Shown here: positions 53,324-62,474 of the stretch, piece by piece
Position numbering within the stretch: the stretch's first letter is position 1
How the letters are laid out: every line of letters starts with the position of its first letter
Origin: Roseovarius marisflavi
GTDB lineage: Bacteria > Pseudomonadota > Alphaproteobacteria > Rhodobacterales > Rhodobacteraceae
DNA: 64,000 nt
Direction: 5' to 3'
Assembly (NCBI RefSeq): GCF_900142625.1
Contig: NZ_FRBN01000003.1
Coordinates: 62,001-126,000 of the forward strand
The notes under the pieces: generated by a model
Database searches by the model: none
Seen by the model: only the letters and a program-made list of their open reading frames with translations
What the model was told of the DNA's origin: nothing
Program-made: the position numbers and the translations under genes

Positions 53324-53334
53324 GGCGGTGCCCT

Positions 53335-53697
53335 TTAGCCGATTTTGAACCGCGTTGCATGTTCGGGCAGCGCGACGCCTTCAAGGTTTCGCGGATCAGC
53401 AAGAGGCGCGCCGATTTCGGTGCGCAGCGGAATGACCCCGGCCCAGATCGGCAGGGCATAATCGTCGTCCTCGTCATTCGGGCCGCCGGTGCGGATCTTG
53501 GCGCTGCCCTCGGTGATCTCCATCCCCAACACCATGGTCGCCTTGATGTCCTGCGCGTGATCGGGGCGCAGGGTGTCATAGCGGCCGGGATAGAGCCCTT
53601 CCATGAACTGGCGCAGTTTTTTGCGCTTTTCATCCGGGTCCTCGACCATATGCGCGGTGCCAAACAGCATCACCGAGCGGCTGTTGACCGAATGATG
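53335..53697 (-). pseudogene. Truncated pyridoxamine 5'-phosphate oxidase-family gene (N-terminus deleted)
   Basis: The frame encodes the C-terminal two thirds of a PNPOx-like FMN-binding protein, HHSVNSRSVMLFGTA through NLEGVALPEHATRF. Family homology stops abruptly at the HHSVN motif near 53697, where an N-terminal part with the first FMN-binding strand should follow. The frame continues beyond only as antisense of the next remnant. A head-to-head neighbour is truncated at the same place, so one deletion probably removed both 5' ends and the shared promoter. Confidence 0.75.
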
Positions 53698-53698
53698 C

Positions 53699-54118
53699 AT
53701 GCCTGTCCGGGACTGCGGAACGCGGGCCTCGCTGGTGCCACAGCCCGCCCTGGCAGAGTTCATGCAAAGTGGTGATTTTGCCACCCACCTGCGCCGGATG
53801 CGCCGTACCTATGCCAAGCGGCAGGCAAGCCTTGTTCGCGCGCTTGAGGGGGCGGCCGGTTACCTTGATGTCCGGAATGACCCCTCGGGCATGCATCTGT
53901 GTTGCGATCTGCGGGGCGGTATCGGTGTTTCGGACGCAGAGATATCGGCACGCGCAACAGAGCAGGGGCTTTGCGTGCGGGCGCTGTCGTCGCATGCGGT
54001 TTTGCCCGATCCGCCAGAGGCGCTCTTGCTGGGCTATGCGGCCTTTGACGAGGCGACATTGGGCCGGGCTGCCACGACGCTTGTCGCCGTGCTGCGCGAT
54101 CTTGCGAAACCGCTCTAG
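53699..54118 (+). pseudogene. Truncated MocR/PdxR-type regulator (C-terminal aminotransferase fragment)
   Basis: Encodes only the last part, about 125 residues, of a GntR-aminotransferase (MocR) regulator: ALAEFMQSGDFATHLRRMRRTYAKRQ followed by the small domain GMHLCCDLRGG and VRALSSHAV. The GntR DNA-binding domain and the PLP lysine region are missing, roughly 330 residues. The first 15 residues of the open frame are junk from the junction. MocR genes are often divergent from PNPOx-like genes, which is the arrangement before the inferred deletion. It cannot be a functional regulator. Confidence 0.8.
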
Positions 54119-54807
54119 CCGCGCTGATCGGCAAGCAGATGCGTCTTTATCCGCTGAAAGCCATATCCGATATGAACCCGCTGAACATAGCCGACGGCCG
54201 CCATATCGCCCGCTTCAAGCGCGTTGCAAAGGTCAGATAGCTCGTCCAGCAGCGATTTGGCGACCTCGGCGCCGACAATGGTACTGACGCGGTGCCAGGT
54301 GCTTGCGGCCTGATAATAGGTCTGAAGCCAGAACGAGCGCAGCACGACATTGCCGATCAGATCGGCGATCAGCTTGTTCAGGCGATCGTTGAGTTTGACG
54401 TAGGTGCGCGGGTCGACATTCATGCCCCAGGCCTGAACCTCTTGCAGCAGGGCCTGCGCCAGGGCGATGTGATCTTCGCCGACCTGTTTGGGCGAGAGGG
54501 TTCCGATCAGCATCGCCAGTTCAAGGCGCATTTCATAGACCTGCCTGATTTCGGCGTCAGAGAGGGCAACAACCACCGTGCCGACGCCGTTGCGGGTTTC
54601 GACAAGCCCAAGGTGGCTTATGCGGCTGATGGCATCGCGCACCGGCGTGCGGCTTACGCCGAATTCTCGGGCAATCACGGCCTCCTTGAGCTGATCGCCT
54701 GGCTGATAATCCAGAAAGCAGATCCGCTCCAGAATGAGCCGCTGAATGCTTTCCACGATGGTTTCGCCGTCGGGGCCCGGTGCCAGGTGTTTGTCGATCA
54801 AAGACAA
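54115..54807 (-). CDS. GntR-family (FCD-type) transcriptional regulator
   Basis: A 230-residue GntR regulator. The winged helix (LKEAVIAREFGVSRTPVRDAISRISHLGLVETRNG, about 41-75) is followed by an FCD-type helical ligand domain with a metal-site-like pattern (LNDRLNKLIAD; HRVSTIV). The only start in this frame is TTG, with GAGG eight bases ahead. It points away from the histidine kinase gene, and the region between holds an inverted repeat. Possible targets are the kinase, the oxygenase and LysE genes, or the Liv operon. Confidence 0.85.
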   Translation of the reverse strand: MSLIDKHLAPGPDGETIVESIQRLILERICFLDYQPGDQLKEAVIAREFGVSRTPVRDAISRISHLGLVETRNGVGTVVVALSDAEIRQVYEMRLELAMLIGTLSPKQVGEDHIALAQALLQEVQAWGMNVDPRTYVKLNDRLNKLIADLIGNVVLRSFWLQTYYQAASTWHRVSTIVGAEVAKSLLDELSDLCNALEAGDMAAVGYVQRVHIGYGFQRIKTHLLADQRG

Positions 54808-55009
54808 GGCTTCATCCTCAGTTTGGCAGGGCCGATATCCCCATCTGGATACTGTATTCGCCCGGTTTGTTCAATCAACACTCAAAAGTCGGGCCAAGGC
54901 GCGAGTCTGCGCGCGACATCCGAAAATCGCGGTTTGAGAGCGGCAAAAAACCAGGCGCGCGGCCAGCTCGCGGTGCATTTTGCCCCTGACACACAAAAAA
55001 TGATCAATC

Positions 55010-55029
55010 TTATACTTTAGGGTGTATAA
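55010..55029. promoter_or_regulatory. Inverted repeat TTATAC-N8-GTATAA between the GntR and kinase genes
   Basis: Perfect 6-bp arms (55010-55015 and 55024-55029) with an 8-nt spacer. The right arm overlaps a consensus -10 TATAAT (55025-55030), placed 74 bases before the kinase start. Binding there would directly block transcription. The -35 is weak. Confidence 0.5.
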
Positions 55030-55103
55030 TTTATGCGCGATATATCTTTGCGAGAGTGTAGGCTAAGCGCGATTAAGTCAGTTGGTTTAGAAAGGGGGTG
55101 GAC

Positions 55104-56477
55104 GTGCTGTATTCTGCACCTGCACGTGTCACGGTTCACAAGCACCTCGACGAGGCGACGACGCTTCGCATTCTCAATGCCTTTGCGGTTGATCTGATCG
55201 CCATTCCCAGCGTTGAAGATCTGTTCTGGTATGTGGCGCAGAATGTCGTCGGGCAACTGCGCTTTGTTGATTGCGTGATCTATCAGGCAAATCAGGACCA
55301 GACCGAGCTTACCCAGGTGGCCGCCCTTGGTGATAAGAACCCTTATGGGCGCAACATCCTGAACCCGCTTAGAATCCCGTTTGGCCAGGGCATCACCGGA
55401 CAGGTGGCGCAAAGCCGGAACGCGATCATCGTCGATGACCTTCTGAAAGATCAGAACTATATTCCCGATACGCAACCGGCCCGCTCGGAGATTTGCGTGC
55501 CGCTGGTGTCGCGGGGCCGCGTGGTCGGCGTCATCGACAGCGAACACCCGGACCCCGGCGCATTTGGCGAGGCCGAACTGGAAGTTCTGACCACGGTTGC
55601 GGCGATGGCCAGTGCCAAGATAGAGCTTTTGGCGGAAGCTGAACGATCAAAACAACGCTATCAGGATCTGGTGAAATCCCATGCTCAGCTGAGCGAAGAG
55701 ATAACCAATCGCAAGGCGCTGGAGGCCAAGTTGTTCGAGGCGCGAAAGCTTGAGGCGATTGGTCGTTTGACCGGATGGTTCGCGCATGATTTCAACAATC
55801 TGCTTACCGTGATTTCGGGCAACCTCGAACTTCTGGACGCCGACATCACCCAGCCTTTGTCACGCGCAGGCCTGAACGATGCCCGAACGGCTGCGGGGCG
55901 GGGGGCGAAACTGATCCGGGATATGCTGGCGTTTTCCCAACGCACCCGACTGAACCCGCAGATGTGTGACCCCAACCGGCTCGTCACGGCCACTTGCGAC
56001 CACAAGAATGGCCTCTTGACCCGGCCGGTCGATCTTAGACTGACAGATGACCCATGGATGATTCATGTAGATCCGAAAGTGGCTGAAGACGCTTTGGTCA
56101 ATCTTATCGTGAATGCGCAGGATGCGATGCCTGAGGGCGGCAGGCTGGAGATTGCGACAGAAAATATCCTGCATACCTTTTCCTGCAATCAGACCCTCGC
56201 AATAGATCTGACCCCCGGACGATATCTGCGCCTGAGTGTCAGAGACGATGGCGAGGGGATACCCGAAGAGCGGCTGCAAAAGATTTTTGACCCGTTTTAT
56301 ACAACCAAGCCCGTTGGTGCGGGCACAGGCCTGGGCCTGTCGATGGTCTTTGGCTTTATGCAGCAATCGGGGGGCACAGTCGAAGTTCAGTCCAAAGTTG
56401 CAAACGGGTCCACATTCCGGCTGTATTTTCCGGCTGTCACAAGCAATGGCAACGGTTTGTTAACCAAAACTCCTTAA
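55104..56477 (+). CDS. GAF-domain sensor histidine kinase
   Basis: A 457-residue soluble histidine kinase. A GAF domain covers about residues 20-175 (GQGITGQVAQSRNAIIVDD; GVIDSEHPDPGAFGEAELEVL). A short coiled coil follows, then the phospho-acceptor box IGRLTGWFAHDFNNLLTVISG (His about 231) and the ATPase domain with N-box NLIVNAQDAMPEGG, G1 RDDGEGIP and G2 GAGTGLGLSMVFG. There is no receiver or transmembrane segment and no response regulator next to it. GTG at 55104 is preferred over GTG 55098 because AAAGGGGG ends at 55098. GC content is lower than in the flanks. Confidence 0.87.
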   Translation: MLYSAPARVTVHKHLDEATTLRILNAFAVDLIAIPSVEDLFWYVAQNVVGQLRFVDCVIYQANQDQTELTQVAALGDKNPYGRNILNPLRIPFGQGITGQVAQSRNAIIVDDLLKDQNYIPDTQPARSEICVPLVSRGRVVGVIDSEHPDPGAFGEAELEVLTTVAAMASAKIELLAEAERSKQRYQDLVKSHAQLSEEITNRKALEAKLFEARKLEAIGRLTGWFAHDFNNLLTVISGNLELLDADITQPLSRAGLNDARTAAGRGAKLIRDMLAFSQRTRLNPQMCDPNRLVTATCDHKNGLLTRPVDLRLTDDPWMIHVDPKVAEDALVNLIVNAQDAMPEGGRLEIATENILHTFSCNQTLAIDLTPGRYLRLSVRDDGEGIPEERLQKIFDPFYTTKPVGAGTGLGLSMVFGFMQQSGGTVEVQSKVANGSTFRLYFPAVTSNGNGLLTKTP

Positions 56478-56508
56478 CCAAAAGTTACGTCAAACTTATG
56501 GGGGGGTG

Positions 56509-57579
56509 ATGGCGATTTTACCAAAGACTCGGAATGACGGCGTGGGAAAACTTCCGCTTATTGATGTGAAGGGTCTCAGGTCAGGTGATTCTCTCGAACT
56601 CAGAAAAGTGGCAGAGGCCATAGGGCAGGCGGCCCGTGATATCGGATTTTTCAGGATCGGGGGCCACGGTATTGACCCGGCACTTATTGAAGCAACATAC
56701 CAGTCGGCCAAGCAGTTTTTTGCGCTGCCGGAGACCACCAAGCAACGATATTATATTGGTAAAAGCACAAATCACCGCGGTTATGTGCCGTTTACCGAAA
56801 AGGGCGATTATCCCGATGAGGTCAACCGCAGCTATGAGGCCTTCGACCTTGGGCTTGATCTGCCAGATGATGATCCCGATTATCTTGCGGGCAACCGCGT
56901 GCTGGGCCCGAATGTATGGCCCGATCTGGCAGGGTTCAAAGAAACGGTGGCGCGGTATTATGGCGAAGTTTCGGCGCTTGGGCGACTGGTCTGTTCGGCG
57001 CTTGAGTTGCATCTCGGGCTACCACCCGGCGCGATGACCGATCACATGAGCAAGCCGGTTTCGCAACTCCGGTTGCTGCATTATGTCCGCCAAGAACAGA
57101 CGGCCGATCACCGGTCGGTGAATATGGGCGCGCATACCGATTATGAATGCCTGACCCTGCTGCACACGCGCAACGAAGGATTGCAGGTCATGACACAAGA
57201 TGACCGCTGGATCGACGTGCCCGTGGATCCGTCGGTCCTGGTGGTCAATATCGGCGATATGCTTGAGGCCTGGAGTAACGGCTTGCTGCGCTCGACCCCG
57301 CATCGGGTGCTGAACCACAGCCCGGAGCGATTTTCGCTGCCATACTTTGTGGCCACCAATCACGATACGCTCATAAAGCCCTTCGCCCAACTGGTAAGCG
57401 CAAAGCGAAAAACCAAATATGAGCCGTTCCTGGCTGGGGCACATCTTGAACGTATGCTGGTGCGCGATTTTCCGTATTTGCGACATGCCAGGCTGAATGG
57501 CGCGACCGATTATCCCATTGGCGCAGACCCGTCCACTCAAAACCCATTTGAAAACCGATTGAACCGGAGCACAGCTTAA
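56509..57579 (+). CDS. 2-oxoglutarate/Fe(II)-dependent oxygenase (isopenicillin N synthase family)
   Basis: A 356-residue oxygenase. The DIOX_N segment is at about 17-110 (LPLIDVKGLR; AARDIGFFRIGGHGID). The iron ligands are His and Asp in GAHTDYECLTLL (about 210) and the distal His in STPHRVLNHSPERFSLPYF (about 265), where the R-x-S pair (RFS) would bind 2-oxoglutarate. The complete facial triad implies an active enzyme, but the substrate is unknown. It lies 31 bases after the kinase stop and three before lysE, so the three are probably one transcript. The ATG is preferred over the GTG one codon earlier. Confidence 0.88.
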   Translation: MAILPKTRNDGVGKLPLIDVKGLRSGDSLELRKVAEAIGQAARDIGFFRIGGHGIDPALIEATYQSAKQFFALPETTKQRYYIGKSTNHRGYVPFTEKGDYPDEVNRSYEAFDLGLDLPDDDPDYLAGNRVLGPNVWPDLAGFKETVARYYGEVSALGRLVCSALELHLGLPPGAMTDHMSKPVSQLRLLHYVRQEQTADHRSVNMGAHTDYECLTLLHTRNEGLQVMTQDDRWIDVPVDPSVLVVNIGDMLEAWSNGLLRSTPHRVLNHSPERFSLPYFVATNHDTLIKPFAQLVSAKRKTKYEPFLAGAHLERMLVRDFPYLRHARLNGATDYPIGADPSTQNPFENRLNRSTA

Positions 57580-57582
57580 ACG

Positions 57583-58236
57583 ATGCCACACCTTGACGCG
57601 ATCCTTGCCGTTGCCTTAGCCGGGCTTGCCCTAAGCGCAACCCCCGGACCCTCGATGCTCTATGTCCTGTCGCGTAGCGTCGGGCAGAGCCGTGCCGCCG
57701 GCCTTGCTTCGGCGCTTGGCCTTGGGCTGGGAGGAATGGTGCTTGCGGTCGCCACGGCCCTGGGGCTGGCGGCTGTGTTTGCCAGGTTTGACTGGCTCGT
57801 TCTTGGCCTGCGCTATGTCGGCTCGGCCTATCTGGTCTGGTTGGGCCTGAGGATGATCCGCGATGCGCGCAGCAGTGCCCGTTTTTCGCTTGAGGCCCGG
57901 GAGGTCAGCGAGAGTTCGTTTTCCTCAATCATCTGGCAGGGCGTTCTGGTTGAGCTGCTCAATCCCAAGACGGTTTTGTTCTTTGCTCTGTTTTTGCCGC
58001 CATTTGTCGATGCGGGGGCCGGGCCACTGGCGCAAAGCAGCGTACAGCTGCAATTGCTTACTCTGGGGGTTCTGGTGCCTCTCACGGCGATCCCGTCAGA
58101 TATACTGGTGGCCTATATGGGCGGCACGATGACCCAGGTCATCAACCGCCAGCAGGTCGCGCGTGAGTGTCTTGCCTGGGCTGGGGGGCTGCTTCTGATT
58201 GCGATTGCCCTGAACCTGCATTTCGAATTTATCTGA
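57583..58236 (+). CDS. LysE/RhtB-family amino acid exporter
   Basis: A 217-residue membrane protein with six predicted segments. The N-terminal signature LAGLALSATPGPSMLYVLSRSVGQSRAAGLASALG and the loop LVELLNPKTVLFFALFLPPFVD (about 122-143) define the family, which exports amino acids and related small molecules. It starts three bases after the oxygenase stop. The pairing suggests that it exports the oxygenase product or an unwanted amino acid analogue. A 7-bp hairpin (AGGCAGG/CCTGCCT, 58255-58277) without a U-run follows. Confidence 0.9.
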   Translation: MPHLDAILAVALAGLALSATPGPSMLYVLSRSVGQSRAAGLASALGLGLGGMVLAVATALGLAAVFARFDWLVLGLRYVGSAYLVWLGLRMIRDARSSARFSLEAREVSESSFSSIIWQGVLVELLNPKTVLFFALFLPPFVDAGAGPLAQSSVQLQLLTLGVLVPLTAIPSDILVAYMGGTMTQVINRQQVARECLAWAGGLLLIAIALNLHFEFI

Positions 58237-58328
58237 GGCTGGTTCTGCCGCGCGAGGCAGGACAATTTTGCCTGCCTTGAAGGAGCGTTTCAAAGATCCG
58301 CTAAAACGGCGCCGGTGATTTGCATGCC

Positions 58329-58342
58329 TTGACTTTGGTCAA
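58329..58342. promoter_or_regulatory. FNR/NnrR-type box upstream of nosR
   Basis: TTGAC-TTTG-GTCAA is a perfect dyad of the CRP/FNR superfamily and fits the NnrR/DNR half-site TTGAC or TTGAT. Its centre is 42.5 bases before the nosR ATG. In class II activation, at -41.5, the transcript would start at or next to the ATG. Confidence 0.8.
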
Positions 58343-58377
58343 CGCTTTTTGGCGGTTGCTGCCCTACCCATCAGGGC

Positions 58378-60567
58378 ATGTTTAGATCGCCGCATATACG
58401 CTTTATCGCCCTTGTGATCCTTTTGAGCACACCGCTTGTGGTGCGCGCCGCCGAGCCCGCCTTGCTGGCGCGGTTCCTGTCCGAGGTCACCGCCGATCAG
58501 CTTGTGCCGCAGGCGGACGGCTTTGGCGCGCTACGCGATGACGTTCCGGTGGCGCCGGTGCTCAAGGGCGGCGAGATCGTCGCCTGGGCGTTCCTGACAT
58601 CCGATTTTGCGGGCACGACCGGGTATTCCGGCAAGCCCATTCATGTGATTGCCGCGATTGACCCGGATGCGGTGATGACCGGCGCGGTTCTGGTCAAGCA
58701 TTCCGAACCGATCGTGTTGATCGGCATTCCCGAATCCAAGATGCGCCGCGTGATCGAGGGCTACGCCGGGCTTGATCTCAAGGCCGAGGCGGACGCGTCG
58801 GGCACGGCGCATGACCTTGATATCATATCGGGGGCGACGGTCACGGTCATGGTGATCGACGACAGCCTTGTGCGCGGCGGGCTTAAGGTGGCGCGCGCGC
58901 TTGGGCTGGGCGGGCTGGCGCCGGTGGTGCAGACAGGTCCGGCGCGCAGCCTGCGCGAGGAGGACGGCGCGCGGCGCGACTGGCAGGCCCTGACCGGCGA
59001 CGGCTCGGTGCGCGGGCTGATGCTGGATGTGGGGCAGATCAACCGCGCCTTTGGCGACACCGGCGACGCCCGCGCCGCCGCCCGACCCGAACCCGGCGCC
59101 GATGAGGATACCTTTATCGACATGCGCGCCGCCCTTGTCAGCGTGCCTACCATCGGCCAGAGCCTGTTGGGCGAGGCCGAATACGGCAACCTTCAGAACT
59201 GGCTTGGCGAGGGCGAGCACGCCATTCTGGTTGCCGGTCGGGGGCGCTATTCCTTCAAGGGCTCGGGCTATGTCCGGGGCGGGATTTTCGACCGGATACA
59301 GCTAATTCAAGGCGACCGCTCGGTCCGGTTCTTTGATCGCGACCACCGTCGCCTTGGCGAAATCAGCGCGAGCGGCGCGCCGAGTTTCAACGAGCTTGAC
59401 CTGTTCCGCATCCCCGCCGACAGTGGCTTTGATCCGGCAGAGCCGTGGCGGCTTCAGCTTCTGGTGCAGCGCGCGGTTGGCGCGGTCGAGAAAACCTTTC
59501 TGACCTATGATCTGGGCTATCGGCTTCCTGAAAGCTACCTTGTGCCGCTGGCCCTCGCGCCAGTGGTCGACGCCTCCGAGGAAGAGGCCGCCGCCAAAAC
59601 CGCCCTCTGGCAGCGGATATGGCGTGACAAGACGGTCGAGATCGCCGTGCTGGGTGCGATGCTTGTCGTGCTGACCCTTGCGTTTTTCTTTCAACTTCAG
59701 ATCACCCGCCACGCGCGCGCCTATTACTGGTTCCGGATCGGGTTTTTGAGCATGTCGCTGGTTTTCACGGGCTGGTATGCCAACGCCCAGCTTAGCGTCG
59801 TGAACCTTATGGCACTGGCCGGATCGCTGCGCAGCGGCTTTACCTGGGATGCCTTTTTGATGGACCCGCTGGTGTTCATCCAGTGGTTCGCCGTCGCCGC
59901 CGCGCTGCTTTTCTGGGGCCGGGGGGCCTATTGCGGCTGGCTGTGCCCGTTTGGCGCGCTGCAAGAGCTGACCAACCGTGTGGCGCGGTTTTTCAAGCTG
60001 CCGCAATGGGAGCTGCCCTGGGGGCTGCACGAGCGGCTCTGGCCGCTGAAATACATGATCTTTCTGGGCCTCTTCGGGGTCTCGCTGGCCTCGATTCCGA
60101 TGGCGGAAAAACTGGCCGAGGTCGAGCCGTTCAAAACCGCGATCATCCTCAAATTCGTGCGCGACTGGCCGTTTGTCGTCTTTGCCGTGCTCCTGCTGGT
60201 GATCGGGCTGTTCGTGGAGCGGTTCTATTGCCGCTACCTCTGTCCGCTCGGCGCGGCGCTGGCGATCCCGGCCAGGATGCGGATGTTTGACTGGCTCCGG
60301 CGCTATCGCGATTGCGGCAGCCCCTGCCAGACCTGCGCCAATGAGTGCCCGGTGCAGGCGATCCATCCGACAGGCGAGATCAACCCCAACGAATGTGTGA
60401 ACTGCCTGCATTGCCAGGTTTTGTACCAGTCCGACGACAAATGCCCGGTGATTATCCGGCAACTGAAACGGCGCGCGCGTGATCATGCGAGCGCCGAGGT
60501 TAATAAAGGCGCGCTGAGCCGCGCCCTTGGTTCGCAAGAGGAAACAAAGGAGACCTCAAATGTCTGA
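58378..60567 (+). CDS. nosR: Nitrous oxide reductase expression/electron-transfer regulator NosR
   Basis: A 729-residue polytopic flavoprotein needed to express and feed electrons to NosZ. A signal segment ([19 protein letters not shown]) leads to a periplasmic FMN-binding domain, with the flavinylated Thr in [10 protein letters not shown] (about 152). Several membrane segments follow at about 420-620, with two CxxxCP motifs (CGWLCP, CRYLCP), and two [4Fe-4S] motifs occupy the cytoplasmic C-terminus ([16 protein letters not shown]). Few bases separate the FNR-type box from the start, and no good ribosome site is visible. The stop overlaps the nosZ start by eight bases. Confidence 0.96.
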   Translation: MFRSPHIRFIALVILLSTPLVVRAAEPALLARFLSEVTADQLVPQADGFGALRDDVPVAPVLKGGEIVAWAFLTSDFAGTTGYSGKPIHVIAAIDPDAVMTGAVLVKHSEPIVLIGIPESKMRRVIEGYAGLDLKAEADASGTAHDLDIISGATVTVMVIDDSLVRGGLKVARALGLGGLAPVVQTGPARSLREEDGARRDWQALTGDGSVRGLMLDVGQINRAFGDTGDARAAARPEPGADEDTFIDMRAALVSVPTIGQSLLGEAEYGNLQNWLGEGEHAILVAGRGRYSFKGSGYVRGGIFDRIQLIQGDRSVRFFDRDHRRLGEISASGAPSFNELDLFRIPADSGFDPAEPWRLQLLVQRAVGAVEKTFLTYDLGYRLPESYLVPLALAPVVDASEEEAAAKTALWQRIWRDKTVEIAVLGAMLVVLTLAFFFQLQITRHARAYYWFRIGFLSMSLVFTGWYANAQLSVVNLMALAGSLRSGFTWDAFLMDPLVFIQWFAVAAALLFWGRGAYCGWLCPFGALQELTNRVARFFKLPQWELPWGLHERLWPLKYMIFLGLFGVSLASIPMAEKLAEVEPFKTAIILKFVRDWPFVVFAVLLLVIGLFVERFYCRYLCPLGAALAIPARMRMFDWLRRYRDCGSPCQTCANECPVQAIHPTGEINPNECVNCLHCQVLYQSDDKCPVIIRQLKRRARDHASAEVNKGALSRALGSQEETKETSNV

Positions 60568-62470
60568 CTTCAAGGATACCCTCAAACTTACGCGCCGCGG
60601 TATGCTGGGCGCCACGGCCACCGGCGCGCTTGCGGCCACGACCGGCGCAGGTGTCGGCCTTTTTGCCGGGGCGGGTCCGGCACAGGCGGCGGGCAAATAC
60701 GCCCTCGCGCCCGGTGAGCTGGATGAATACTACGGCTTCTGGTCCTCGGGCCAGGCGGGCGAGCTTCGCATTATGGGCTTTCCGTCGATGCGAGAGTTGA
60801 TGCGTGTGCCGGTGTTCAACCGCTGCTCGGCCACCGGCTGGGGCCAGACCAACGAGTCGCTCAAGGTTCTGACCGAGGGCCTTATGCCCGAAACCAAAGA
60901 GTATCTCGCCGCCCGGAACATGAAAACCTATGACAACGGCGATCTGCATCACCCGCATATGTCCTTCACCGACGGCACCTATGACGGGCGCTATCTGTTC
61001 ATGAACGACAAGGCCAACACCCGCGTGGCGCGGGTGCGCTGCGACGTGATGAAATGCGACAAGATCATCGAAATCCCCAATGCCGGCGATATTCACGGGC
61101 TGCGGACGCAGAAATACCCGCGCACCGGCTATGTCTTTGCCAATGGCGAACACGAGATACCGCTGGTCAACGATGGCTCTATTCTCGACAATCCCGAAGA
61201 ATACGTGAACATCTTTACCGCCATCGACGGCGACACGATGGAGATCGCCTGGCAGGTGATCGTCTCGGGCAACCTTGATAACGTCGATGCGGATTATCAG
61301 GGCAAGTATGCGTTCTCGACCAGCTATAACTCGGAAATGGGCGTGACCCTTGCCGAGATGACCGAAAGCGAGACCGATCACTGTGTGATCTTCAACATCA
61401 AGGAAATCGAAGCCGGCGTGGCCGCAGGCGATTACCAGGAGCTGAACGGCGTCAAGGTGCTTGACGGGCGCAAGGGCAAGAACAAGAAATACACCCGCTA
61501 TGTGCCCATCCCCAACAGCCCGCATGGCGTGAACACCGCGCCGGATCAAAAGCACGTGGTGATCAACGGCAAGCTGTCGCCGACCTGTTCGGTGATTGAC
61601 GTGACCAAGGTCGATGCGCTGTTTGATCAGGACGCCGATCCGCGCTCTTGCATCGTGGCCGAACCTGAACTTGGCCTCGGGCCATTGCACACCGCCTTTG
61701 ACGGCAAGGGCAATTGTTACACCACGCTCTTTCTCGACAGCCAGGTGGTCAAGTGGAGCATGGACAAGGCCATCCGCGCCTATGCGGGCGAGGCGGTCGA
61801 TCCGATCCTTCACAAGACCGATGTGATGTATCAGCCGGGGCACAACCATACCTCGATGGGCGAAACCAAAGAGGCCGATGGAAAATGGCTGATCTCGATG
61901 AACAAGTTCTCCAAGGACCGGTTCCTGAACGTCGGGCCGCTCAAGCCCGAGAACGAACAGCTTCTGGATATCACCCAGGATGACATGCCGGTGGTGCATG
62001 ACGGTCCTACCTTTGCCGAGCCGCATGACTGTATCATCGTACATCGTTCCAAGGTGACCCCGGCCAGTGTCTGGAGCCGCGATGACCCGATGTGGGAAGA
62101 CGCCCGCAAACAGGCCGCCGCCGATGGGGTCGTGCTAGAGGACGGCGCCGATGAGCCGATCCGGGACGGCAACAAGGTGCGGGTCTACATGTGGTCGCAG
62201 GCGCCGATGTTCAGCCTTGAAAAGTTCACGGTCAAACAGGGGGATGAGGTGACGATCTATGTCACCAACCTTGATGATGTGGATGACGTGACCCACGGGC
62301 TTACCCTGTCAAACCACGGTGTCGCGATGGAAGTCGGGCCGCAGGCCACCGCCTCGGTTACCTTTACCGCCGATCGTCCGGGTGTTCACTGGTACTATTG
62401 CCAGTGGTTCTGTCATGCGCTGCACATGGAAATGCGCGGTCGCATGCTGGTCGAGCCGCGGGAGGCCTGA
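60560..62470 (+). CDS. nosZ: Nitrous oxide reductase NosZ, clade I (Tat-exported)
   Basis: A 636-residue periplasmic copper enzyme reducing N2O to N2. The twin-arginine signal [20 protein letters not shown] marks the clade I, Tat-dependent type. CuZ-site histidines begin with GDLHHPHMS (about 130) and continue through [16 protein letters not shown]. The C-terminal cupredoxin carries the CuA motif [12 protein letters not shown] (about 612-623). The open frame upstream lies within nosR; the ATG after AAAGGAGAC is the start. Four bases separate its stop from the nosD start. Confidence 0.97.
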   Translation: MSDFKDTLKLTRRGMLGATATGALAATTGAGVGLFAGAGPAQAAGKYALAPGELDEYYGFWSSGQAGELRIMGFPSMRELMRVPVFNRCSATGWGQTNESLKVLTEGLMPETKEYLAARNMKTYDNGDLHHPHMSFTDGTYDGRYLFMNDKANTRVARVRCDVMKCDKIIEIPNAGDIHGLRTQKYPRTGYVFANGEHEIPLVNDGSILDNPEEYVNIFTAIDGDTMEIAWQVIVSGNLDNVDADYQGKYAFSTSYNSEMGVTLAEMTESETDHCVIFNIKEIEAGVAAGDYQELNGVKVLDGRKGKNKKYTRYVPIPNSPHGVNTAPDQKHVVINGKLSPTCSVIDVTKVDALFDQDADPRSCIVAEPELGLGPLHTAFDGKGNCYTTLFLDSQVVKWSMDKAIRAYAGEAVDPILHKTDVMYQPGHNHTSMGETKEADGKWLISMNKFSKDRFLNVGPLKPENEQLLDITQDDMPVVHDGPTFAEPHDCIIVHRSKVTPASVWSRDDPMWEDARKQAAADGVVLEDGADEPIRDGNKVRVYMWSQAPMFSLEKFTVKQGDEVTIYVTNLDDVDDVTHGLTLSNHGVAMEVGPQATASVTFTADRPGVHWYYCQWFCHALHMEMRGRMLVEPREA

Positions 62471-62474
62471 GCCG

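Noticed and set aside
53324-53334. Functional PNPOx and MocR genes
   Set aside because: Both lack their N-terminal halves at a common junction, so they are listed as remnants.
60500-62044. A 514-codon open frame antisense to nosZ
   Set aside because: nosZ is certain; the antisense product has no recognisable motif.
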